Part shown: positions 44,453 to 53,705 of the stretch, piece after piece
Position numbering within the stretch: the first letter of the stretch is position 1
How the letters are laid out: each line of letters begins with the position of its first letter
Assembly (NCBI RefSeq): GCF_000417875.1
Contig: NW_006920876.1
Coordinates: 392,939-450,344 of the forward strand
Source of the DNA: Pseudozyma flocculosa PF-1
Lineage: Eukaryota; Basidiomycota; Ustilaginomycetes; Ustilaginales; Ustilaginaceae
DNA: 57,406 nt
Reading direction: 5' to 3'
Notes under the pieces: generated by a model
What the model was told of the DNA's origin: nothing
Seen by the model: the letters and a program-made list of their open reading frames with translations, nothing else
Database searches by the model: none
Made by a program: the position numbers and the translations under genes

Positions 44453-45097
44453 GCTGGCGGACGGGCTCGATTGGCAGGGAGCTCGTTGGGCCGTCCACAG
44501 AAACGTGCTGCGGTCTATATGAGACGGTCTTTGCTGGTGAGGCGAGAGTGCGGGTGAGGCCACATCGAAGGTGTTATCGCCAGGCGGTGGGTCGGGGCCG
44601 GATGGCGGTGATTGATAATGCTAAGGGATGATGTGCTGGAACAATCGTGTCGCCGGCATACGGAGCAGCAGTTGGGCAAGGTTGACCGTGAAGTTAGCAG
44701 GCGGTGCGAGATCCAGGACGCGTGGGCGAGCGACAAGGCGGACAATGCGGGCGTGAGCGGGCTGTAGCAGCTAGCAGGCGATGGCCAGACCGCGGGCAGG
44801 GCGAGGGCAGCCGGGTGGAGCGGCGGCGGTGATGGTGGTTGACAGAAGAGTGGCGAGGCAGTCTTGCGCCCACGATGGCCACTGGCAGCGGTGCACGTCC
44901 GGGTAGCAAAAAGCAGAGAGAGTGTCCGGAGAGGGGGATTGTGGTGGCAGATGTTGGGAGCCAAAGCAGTTGGCGATGACGGCGCAGAGTGTTGACCGGC
45001 GGTGGGTCCGAGGAGCGAGGCGTCGTCGTCGTCGTCGTCTAGCGGATGGGCCGATGGTGAGCCGTGGGGGAACGGGGTGCCTCACCTGCCTGCCTGG

Positions 45098-45129
<32 letters not shown>

Positions 45130-45489
45130 ACCGGCCCAAAGGTGGAGAGTCGACCAGCTGGCTGGCTCGGGTGGTCCGGGTGGCCCTTGCAGCCCTGCCT
45201 GCAGCCTGCCCACGCCGGCCGGCATCCATATCTCGGTGGCCGCCCCGCCCCGTCAATCGTCGAATCGGGTGCAAGCGGGCAACATCAAGCAATCGGGCAT
45301 TTTTGCAGCCGCCTGGGATGCGCAGCGGGCCAAGCCCAAGCCGTCTTCCTCGTCCGACCTCGACCCGCGACCCTTCCTTCGTTCCTGGACTCGGCCTCCA
45401 TCTCCCGCATCTCCCGCCTCCCTTCACCTCTGCCACCAGGCTTTGAATCTCCCGCAGCAGCGACGAAGACGACGACGACGACGACCACG
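44453..45489. other. Divergent intergenic region, DUF726 gene A / mS41
   Basis: The 1.0-kb spacer between divergent starts holds two promoters. It has GTC triplets near 45024-45040 and a CTGC array. No other gene is seen. Confidence 0.6.
45085..45130. repeat. CTGC tetranucleotide microsatellite, interrupted
   Basis: Two ctgc units, a ctgg interruption, then about seven perfect units, roughly 360 bases upstream of the mS41 ATG. Confidence 0.9.
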
Positions 45490-46131
45490 ATGGCGGCTGC
45501 AACATCCACTACGCGGCGCTTCATCGCCCTGGCCACCACAACCTCCTTGCCCTTGATCTCTCTCCGCGCCGCGGGGGCTACCTCGGCCGTAGCCTCGTCG
45601 TCCCGCCTGCGCACCTTTGCCTCGAGCGCCTCGGTCTTGCTGCCGGAGACCCTCTCCTCGTCCTCGCCCGCTGCACCAGCAGCAGCGCGGCCCATCCCGC
45701 CCCCTCGACCCAACCTCAGCACGCCAGTCGAGTTCCTCACCGCCATCTCGACGCCGCGCCGCGACCTGGCCTCCAACTCGTCGGCCGTCACCGCCCTCGG
45801 CCAAGACTGGTCCGCCATCTTCACCGTCAAGTCCGAGGACCTCAAAAAGGCCGGCCTCGGTCCAAAGGACAGAAAGTACCTCCTCTGGGCCATCGAGAAG
45901 CTCAGGCAGGGCCAGCACCCGCAGGAGTTTGCCTTCCAGCCCAAGCCAAAGAAGAAGGTCCGAGGGTGAGTCCCGCGCCACCACCGTCCGACGGCGAGAC
46001 CCGACCGCGGTCCGCGAGCACAGCTGACATGCGCCACCGCTCGCTCATCTTTGAACGTCAGGTGGGGACCGAGAGTACAGACGGCAGAGCGGATCCGTGT
46101 GAGGGGTCGCAAGCGTCCCGGCGAGAAGTAG
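45490..46131 (+). CDS. FYV4: Mitochondrial small-subunit ribosomal protein mS41 (Fyv4, IGR motif)
   Basis: Two exons, 45490-45965 and 46062-46131, give 181 aa. The N-terminus (TSTTRRFIALATTTSLPLIS, then RLRTFASSASVL) is Arg/Ser/Ala-rich without acidic residues, a mitochondrial presequence. The mS41/IGR domain covers about residues 78-150: STPVEFLTAIS, WSAIFTVKSEDLKKAGL, KDRKYLLWAIEKLRQG. An apparent stop at 45967-45969 is inside a GT-AG intron (gg|gtgagt to cag|g). Splicing continues VRGWGPRVQTAERIRVRGRK, the basic C-terminus normal for fungal mS41. It lies between two DUF726 genes on the opposite strand and is convergent with gene B, the stops 121 bases apart. Confidence 0.88.
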
Positions 46132-46252
46132 CAGTCTTTGGGGCAGCGAGCGGCACGGCCAGGACATCGATGGACGATGCAGTATCACGAGGGAGGGAGC
46201 AAGGTCTCTGAGAACGAAGGGCATGTCACTCGATTCCACCATGAGCCGAAAC

Positions 46253-49162
46253 TCAATCCTCCATCAACCCGCACCGCCGCAGCACCGGCTCGAGCTTCTC
46301 GGGCGAGTTGACCTCAAAGTGGCTGCCGACGAGGTCCGACACGTTGATGTTTTCGACGCCCGCGACGCCCTCGATGGCGCGGCTGCCAATGACCCGTGGC
46401 ATCTTGCCCGCGCGCAGCTCTTCCAGGCTGATGCCGCTGCCGAGCCATGCAGCAATGCCGCAGACCTGTGATGGGGATCGGTTCGGAGAGGCACGGTGGC
46501 CCACTCGTCAGAAGCCGTGCCCCTCTTCGACATGGATCCCACTCTCTGAAGGTCGTGGAAGGCGTGCGGCCACCCGACTCACCATGTCCTTTGTCGAAAA
46601 GACGTTGACGAAGCGCCGCTGCACCACGCTGCGGACCTTTTTCAGCGTTCCCGGGCTCGGCGTGATGGGCGCAGAGATGAGAAAGACCGAGTCGACCAGG
46701 TGCGCGTTGGCCTCCGAGTCCTTGGCCAGCTCGACGAGGGCCGACAGGATCGTCGCCGCGCCCAGCGACGTGCCGACCAGCACCACGGGGCGGTGGCCCT
46801 GCACCTCGTTGCGCAGCGTCTCGGCGAGGATCAGCCCGGCCTTGTGCGCTCTCGTCTTGGCGCGCACAAAGACGCCGTCGAGCGTGGCGCTGGCCGCGCC
46901 AAACACGGTCAGCGGCAGTCTGACCACGGGAGGGGCAAGTTGCGTCGTCGTCGTGATGTCAGCCGGATGGAACCCCGTTGATCCCACGAATGATGCCGCG
47001 AGCGGACCGAAATGCGATACTCACGTCAGGGCCGCCAGGCCAGCCAGGGCCGTCCGCTTGAGGACCTCCTCGGCGGCCTTCTGTCCGCCACTGCGCAGCA
47101 GCTGGTCCATCATGTAGCCGCGCAGGCCGACGCCCGCCTCCTTCATCATCTCGGCCTCGCACTGGATGGCGAACGCCTCTCGGCCGTCCCTGGCGGTGCT
47201 GAAGATGTCCTCCCACGGCTTGACCTGTTCGGCCTCGTCGAGCAAGAGGCCCGAACAGCAGATGGTGGCGTGGAGGCTCGGGATCGCCACGCCCGCCGCG
47301 CGCGCCTCGGTCTGCAGCTCCGCAAACGAGAACGACGAGACGCCGCGAAGGCGCCGCTCCACCTTGTAGCCGGCCAGCCCGCCACCGCCGAGGCCGAATA
47401 GCGTCCCGAGCAGCACGATGCCGCCGCTCGTCGCCAGGAACGACGCCCCCGTCAGACCCACGAGCGCCGGAGCAATGAGCGGAGCGGCGAGTCCGCCAGT
47501 GAGGCCGATGATCAGGCCGCCGCCGACAAAGCCGGCGCCCATCGCAGCATACTTGCCCCAGCTAGCGTTGCCCTTTTCGCGCTCGACGACCGACCCGCTG
47601 TGCTCGTTCATCCAGGCCGACCTCTCCACGCCCTGGCCCGCGGCGCCGCTCCTGAGGTCGTTGAGCAGGTCCTTGCCGTCCTTGGAGGTCGAGGCGCGGT
47701 TGCCTTCGGACATGATAAAGAAGATGGTCTGGGCCATGACCTTTTCGGCCTGCCAGACCTGCGAGCCGTTGATGCCCATGGCGGCGACGGCGACAAAGAT
47801 GATGGCGCGCGACCGCGCCGAGTAGTGGCAGATCTCGCTGGGCTTGACCGGCTTGGCGGGGTTCTTCGCCTGAGGGGCCCCGCTCCTATCTGGGCCCTTC
47901 CTCTCGCCTGCAGGCCGGGCCGAGCCGATCAGGTCCTTGCTTGCGCTCGACATTTTTCCCCAGCCGGTGATGGTGTTTGCCTTGATCGAGGTCAAGGCCG
48001 ATCGCACCGAGGTCAGCGCCTCGTTCTGGTCTGCCGAAGAGGGGGAAGCGGTCTGCGCCGCCTGCTGCGAAGTTCCGCTCCGGGGCGGCAATGGTGGCGG
48101 CTGCTGAGCGTTGGCGGAGGTTGCGGAGGGGGTCGATTCCGCTGGAGCTCGTCCCTTGGGCTCGGCGGCTGGAGGCAGCAGCTCGGTGTCGCCGAAGAGC
48201 ATGTCTTGCTCAAACAGGGTCGTGCTGCCGTCCTGGGCCCTAAACTGGCCCAATCCGAGAGCAATGAGGAGGAGCTCATGGGCGATCTCAATCTCTTGGC
48301 CACCGGCGGTGTCGATCACGCCCTTGATACGCTCGGGCGCAACGACGCTCTCGCCTAGGGCGCCGTGCATCTCTTGGGTCTGCGGCGGGCCGCGGCCCTG
48401 GCCGTGCTGCGGGCCATCCGTCATTGCCGCCTCTGGCTTCGGAAGCTCTGGTGGCCTGAGGTAGTCGGGCAGCTCCTTTGCGTCTGCGTCGTAGGTGAAC
48501 TGCACCGAGGCGTCGGAGGCGGTCCGCGTCCGCTGCGAGCTAGTCTCGATGTCGAGCTCGCGGAAGGCCCGGTCGATCTCCTTGCGCCTCGCTTCGGCAT
48601 CAGAGACGGGGGCGATGTCGCTTCCGTCTCCGGTGCCATCGTCGACACCCTCGATTGGCAGGGCGAGCTTGGGAAACCTGCGGCAGTGGTCCGATCCGGT
48701 CTCGAACTCCGGCTCGAAGTCAGAGGGCATGGCTTTGGGATGTCCCTCGACGGTCCTGCCCTGAGCAGCGGTGAGCACATCCTCGAGGCGGATGGGCTCC
48801 GGTGGCAGGGTCTGCTCCTGTACGCCGAGGTGCTGGCAGGTGGCGGTGAGGAACTTCTGGCCGTAGTCGCGCCAGTCCTTGACGAGCTCGGTGGCCGCTC
48901 CCGAGCTCAGCCCGCCGTCGGCAGCGTCGGCCTGCGTCGCGGTGGTCGAGGCCGACGGCGGCGATGCCAACGACGACGACCCGGCCGCCAGCACCTCTGA
49001 CCTCTGCACGCAGCGCTGGACGGCGTACTTGACCGCGATGCAGGCGGCGAGCCTGAGGTGAGGCGACCAGCGGGTCGAGTACGACTCGAGGGTCGAGAGG
49101 TCGAGCTGCTGCCCCTTGGCCTTGGCCTTCTTGCCGCCCGTGCTGCTGCTAGCAGAGAACAT
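46253..49162 (-). CDS. DUF726 alpha/beta-hydrolase (Mil1/TMCO4 family), gene B
   Basis: Three exons, 49162-47025, 46919-46583 and 46465-46253, splice in frame to 895 aa. The start MFSASSSTGGKKAKAKG precedes LDLSTLESYSTRW. Disordered Ser/Pro-rich sequence covers much of residues 60-450. Gly/Ala-rich hydrophobic segments at about residues 535-605 (AAMGAGFVGGGLIIGL, then GIVLLGTLFGLGGGGLAG) look membrane-associated. The hydrolase core has Ser764 in VGTSLGAATI and continues FLISAPI and IEGVENINVSDLV. Domain order matches gene A, but gene B is shorter and has no DPW/NPW tail; it ends soon after the hydrolase domain in VLRRCGLMED. The family's substrate is unknown; the yeast member binds clathrin adaptor subunits. 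Introns of 105 and 117 bases fit the canonical rule. Confidence 0.9.
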
Positions 49163-49892
49163 GGTGTGTCTGGGTTGTGGCGGGGAGGGAACGGTGGCTA
49201 GGCTGGCTAGGGTATCACAGGGGCCTCCAGCTGATGGTCGCGATGGTTGTGGTGGTACAGTAGAAGAGCTACGCACAGCAGCGTTGGAGAATACGAGCTC
49301 GGGCCATCAACCCCCATGGTCCCCCACCGGCGTCACCGGCGCTGTCGTTGGTTGTGGGCGAGAGGCCCCTCGTCGGCCCGCCGCCGCTGCAGCTCCGTCT
49401 GATGTGGAGGTTTGCAGGGCAGAGGCTGGCCGCAAGCAACCAGCCAGCAGCAAGCAACAAAAAAAGGCCGCGACAAGGCATCAGGCAGGGCGGCGGCCCC
49501 TCTTCGCGTGCCTCTCCGCCTGCTCGCCCCGTCCGGCCAACCCAGCTGCCAACGCGAGGAGCAGCACACGCGCTGCGTTGCCAGGCCAGGCCTGGCAAGC
49601 TCCCCATCGACCCCTTCCTCACCACATCTGAGCTCGTTGCCCAACATCATACCCCACTAGACTGCACCGGACCACACCGGAACCTACCCGCCGTCCGCTC
49701 TTTCCGCGCGCGTGCGGCGTTGCTTGGACCACCAGTCTCCCCGCCATACCTTCGGTCTCTGGGCCCGCAAGCTTCGTCCCTCTCGCCATGCGGACATGAA
49801 ACGACCATCGGTGCACGCCCCCTCCGCTGCCACAGACTGGAGAAGACATCGAGCGGCCCTCGGCCCGCCTGCCGCCCAATGACGCCGGGCAG
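49163..49892. other. Divergent intergenic region, DUF726 gene B / Sld7-like
   Basis: The 730-base spacer lies between divergent starts. It holds a short poly-A run near 49459 and CCAGGCC repeats. No gene is seen. Confidence 0.6.
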
Positions 49893-51971
49893 ATGCTGTC
49901 TGCCTCGCCCCCATCTCTGATCACCAGCTCCTCGCCTCAGGCCGCCGACGCAACTGCCCCATCTCTCGAACGATCTTCCAAACGCGCCCAGGCTCTAGCT
50001 CCGACAAGGTCCTACGGGGAGTCCCAGGGCGGTGGCGGCGGCAACGAGGGGCCTTGCACGCCCGCCTCGGTCGCATCACCGCGCACCACCTTGGCCAAGC
50101 CACGTCTGCTCTGGAAGAGCTCGCTTACGCTCCCGGACGGCACCCTCCTGCCCGGTATCGCCTTCGCTTCCCACATCGACCCGTTCCAACATCGACCGGA
50201 TGCCGCGTTCGGCATTGCAGGCGACTCCGCCTTTGGCGACCAGGGCGCGCTCAGGGGCCAGCTCGAGGCCGAGGAGAGCCTCTGCCTGGCCCTCGAGATG
50301 GTCCGTCATCGCAGCTTGCGTATCACGTCCATTCTCGAGGATCGCGGAGCCCGGCCTGCCTCTCCGGATAGCTTTCCAACCGCCGGCGCCTCGAGAGGCT
50401 TCTCGCGGAGCAGCAGCATGCCCCAGCCATCCCTAGGCGGCCATTCGCAGCCGGTCCAGAGGCCCTCGGCGCAGCTTGGCGGCACCAAGGAGACCCACTG
50501 GCTCGCCAGCGGAGAGATTCGCGTCTACATCAACCCGAGCGAGCTCTCGACAGTCACCTTCTTCGAGCGACACTTTTGCTCAGATGCCGAACTCGTCCCC
50601 GGCTCAGCCGGGACGCCGCCGAGGAGCAAGAAGATCTTCACCATCTCCCTGGACAGCAGCATCGACGGCGATGCCGCGTCCGGCAGCGGCCTCGGCCCGA
50701 ACCGCCGCCAGTCTGGTGGCTCCTCGGCCGCGTCGGAATTTGCAATCTTCGGCCAGCTGCTTGAAGCGCCCCCGACGACGCCAGACGTTTCCCGCCGTCT
50801 CGACTACTTTGGTTCCGCGCCCACGACCGCCGCAAAAGAGGCGCCACCACAAGCAGCCAAGGTGCTGAGCCTCGTGATCGGAAGGAGGGTCGTCGTTGCC
50901 CGCAAGCCGCCCTCGGACACCGCCGTCCTGGGCTCCGGCCGCGGCAGGGGCTCGAACGCTTCTGCGACGCTCGACTCGGTCTTTTCGCAGGCGGGTCTGT
51001 CACTTCCGCAGTTTGGCCTCGGACCACCGTCTCTCGGGCAGCGTCCGGATGACCCGCTGCCGCGTGGATCCATTGCGTCCCTGCTGCAAGCGCGGGCGCT
51101 CAAGCGGACGAGGTCGGTCGCCGGCGCAGCGACTACCGAAATCGACGACAGGCGCGGAACTTCGCCCCTCGGTAGCGATCAGGCCGGGTCGATGGCGCCG
51201 CCGAGTCGTCGAGGTTCGCAGGGCCAGGTGGCATCGGCCGTCCGAGGCACCTCGAGCAACAGTGGCGGCGATGGTCGCGACGAAGGGCGCAGCCTACCTT
51301 CGGCCCGATCTGGCCTGCCCCGAGGTGCGATCAAGGCTGTCGCGTCCAACAACACGCCGGGCCGGCGCGGCGAGAAGCGGCCGCGCAGGCTGCTGGCCAT
51401 CGACGAGGTCATCGAGGAGCAGGATGTCGACCGTCAGCCGGCAGGCCGCGCCACTACGTCTCCCAGCAAGCGGCGAGGTCCAAAGGCGGACCGTGTGCAG
51501 CTGGACGGCAGTGGCAGCAGCTTCCACGCACGACTGCTAGCGGCGTCGCGCGGCAGCATCAGCAGCAGCGCTCGTCCTTCACCCGCGCCCAGCGATGTCA
51601 AGAGCGAGGCCATGACGCCCGAGCTCCCGTCGCTGCCGCTTTTCGACACGCAGGAGGACGCCTCGTTCCTCTCCCAGCTCGGAACTCAGCAGCGGCAGCA
51701 GCCGAACTCGGCCTCGCTGACCGCGGCGCCGCTCAGCCCGGTGGAGAGGTCGAACCGGACCATGATCAAGAAGCTCGTCTACTCGATCCTGGTCACCGAG
51801 CGCGGGCTGCGCAAGGGCGACGACGACTTTGCGGCGTGCTACACGCAGGCCTACTCCGGCACGTGGTGCGCCTTTCGCAGGCAGGGTCCGTCGCAGCGGC
51901 TCGACAGAGCGGCCGTGGAGAGGGTGGTGCGCATCCATCTCGACATGTACGTGGATGGACCGCCCCCGTGA
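49893..51971 (+). CDS. Candidate Sld7-like replication-initiation protein
   Basis: A single exon encodes 692 aa. Residues 70-100 (RLLWKSSLTLPDG, then LLPGIAFASHID) and 195-300 look folded; most of the remainder is Ser/Arg/Pro-rich and disordered. The C-terminal 75 residues (about 616-688) are a compact helical domain: SNRTMIKKLVYSIL, FAACYTQAYSGTWCAFR and VERVVRIHLDMY. That pattern resembles the Sld7 C-terminal domain of fungi. In yeast Sld7 binds Sld3 and helps load Cdc45 at origins. A basic cluster, KRPRRLLAIDEV, near residue 495 could be a nuclear localisation signal. Apart from the C-terminus I see little family resemblance, so the name is a hypothesis and the rest is uncharacterised. Confidence 0.75.
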   Translation: MLSASPPSLITSSSPQAADATAPSLERSSKRAQALAPTRSYGESQGGGGGNEGPCTPASVASPRTTLAKPRLLWKSSLTLPDGTLLPGIAFASHIDPFQHRPDAAFGIAGDSAFGDQGALRGQLEAEESLCLALEMVRHRSLRITSILEDRGARPASPDSFPTAGASRGFSRSSSMPQPSLGGHSQPVQRPSAQLGGTKETHWLASGEIRVYINPSELSTVTFFERHFCSDAELVPGSAGTPPRSKKIFTISLDSSIDGDAASGSGLGPNRRQSGGSSAASEFAIFGQLLEAPPTTPDVSRRLDYFGSAPTTAAKEAPPQAAKVLSLVIGRRVVVARKPPSDTAVLGSGRGRGSNASATLDSVFSQAGLSLPQFGLGPPSLGQRPDDPLPRGSIASLLQARALKRTRSVAGAATTEIDDRRGTSPLGSDQAGSMAPPSRRGSQGQVASAVRGTSSNSGGDGRDEGRSLPSARSGLPRGAIKAVASNNTPGRRGEKRPRRLLAIDEVIEEQDVDRQPAGRATTSPSKRRGPKADRVQLDGSGSSFHARLLAASRGSISSSARPSPAPSDVKSEAMTPELPSLPLFDTQEDASFLSQLGTQQRQQPNSASLTAAPLSPVERSNRTMIKKLVYSILVTERGLRKGDDDFAACYTQAYSGTWCAFRRQGPSQRLDRAAVERVVRIHLDMYVDGPPP

Positions 51972-53705
51972 CGGCCACGACTCCGGGCGGGTCGAGGCAG
52001 AGGGACCAGGGGGATGGAGGACCCGGTGTCTCGCGGCACTGGGGGGGGCGCAGTATTTGCGGTGCTGCGGGCGAGGCGGCGTCGAGCGTCTGCTACGTAT
52101 CGCACATGTACCAATCTTGACCTGAATAGAGCCCACGGCGGCGCAGAGTCGGGCAGAACCATCGTCCGGGCGACCTGCCGCAGCACCTAGGCGCCGATAG
52201 ATGCGATCGGGAAGTACGGTCGCGTGATCGATCGGGCTCGGCCGTTCCGCATCCCCAGGCCCGCCACCGAAATGGCGTGCTTGCGGACGGCGCCTCTTCG
52301 TTCGTTGGTCGGTCGGCTGGCTGGCTGGCTTGGTGGCCTGCACCCAAACGGGCAATCAGCTGCTCCGTGCTCGAGTCACCCCCCGCCTGCCTGCCTGCCT
52401 GTCGGCTGGGTTTTTTCACCCAATTTTCGCGGCGCTTTTTCGGGTTTCTCCTTCTTGGCGGCTGGCCCCAGACCCCTCGCTGCACTTTTCACGCCTGCTG
52501 GGGAGTCGAGCGACACCGTGCGTGCGTGCGTGCGCGCGGGCGGGCCTGGAAGAACGTGCAGCGCCGTCTGTGTGTCGCCGCTGCTGCTGGTGCTGCACGC
52601 AGTCGACGTGGACAAAGGACCTCCGGTCGCCTGCCCCCCGCCTTCCCCATCCATGGGCAACCAACCAGGCTCAAGAAGGCCTTGGCTTGGGCTTGGCTGG
52701 CGTCGCTGGTCTCTGCTGCTGCCGGACAACATCTGTAGAGACCGTCGCCACAGACACGAGGACGAGGCAGGGCGTGTCTGGCCCGCTGAGGCAGGCCAGG
52801 CCAAGCCAGGCTAGGCATGTCGAGCGACACCCGTCCGCCCGTCTGCCTCGATCGGCGCGCGAGGGCCATCAGGCAAGCAAAACGAGCCGGTCTCGAGCTG
52901 GATGTTGCTCGCTGCTGCTGCTTGCCAGGCAGAGGGGGTCGGTGCAGCGCGGTCCGTGCTCGCTCCCTGCCTAGCTGAGGGACGGGGGGAAAGGCGATGG
53001 GGCCGACCAGGACGGGTTTGTATTCGCACCTCGAAGCCAGGCTGCAATTGGCCCGAGATTTCGAGCGCAGGCTTCGTTTCCTTTGTAACCGGCCCCGCCC
53101 GCTGGACGGGAGAATACAAACTTGAAAGCGCGGCATCAGACCACTTCCGCCTGGCAGGCAGGCGAGCCAACGTTCCTCGGTTTCTTCCAGATGAGGGCCC
53201 GCCGCCGCCGCTCGCACCTGCCCCCTCTGCCCGCCTGGCCGCCTGGCCGCCTGCCCGCCTGGCCGCTTCTCCTCGTCGACTCGCGGTGGCACGGCTGGCG
53301 TGTGCGCCCCGCCTGCCCCGCCTGCCTTCGCAACGGGCTGCAGCGCAAGGAGAAAGAGAGAGAGAGAAGGCGGACGAAGGAAGAACGAGGCAGGGGACCG
53401 CTCCCAGCTGTCGATGTGCCCTGGCGCTGCTCCCCGCCCTTCGCCCCCTCGCCCCGTCGCCCCCCAGACTACAAGTACCTTGGATCCTACATGCCGGCTG
53501 CCTTCTCCCTTCCCCCCTCCTCCACCACCCATCTCCTTTCTCCTCTTCTACCTCACGACTCCCTGTTGACTCCATCCGGTCAATAGCGCTTCCTGGAAAA
53601 GAGAATCCCCTAGAAAGGCCACCTCCCACCGCCATCTTCGTCCCTGCACGCTTTTTCCGTTCCCTTTCCCCTTCCCGGTCCCCTCACCCCCGTTTCATAT
53701 TCACA
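51972..53705. other. 1.7-kb intergenic region upstream of methionine synthase
   Basis: No gene is supported. Open frames are biased and lack motifs. The last 200 bases are strongly pyrimidine-rich. A GTGC/GCGTGC run lies near 52518-52535. Confidence 0.6.
53495..53700 (+). promoter_or_regulatory. Pyrimidine-rich leader of methionine synthase
   Basis: A long C/T-rich tract (ttctccttccc, ctcctttctcctcttc and similar) runs up to the ATG at 53706. Such tracts mark promoters and 5' leaders of highly expressed fungal genes, with transcription starting in or just after them. Confidence 0.5.
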
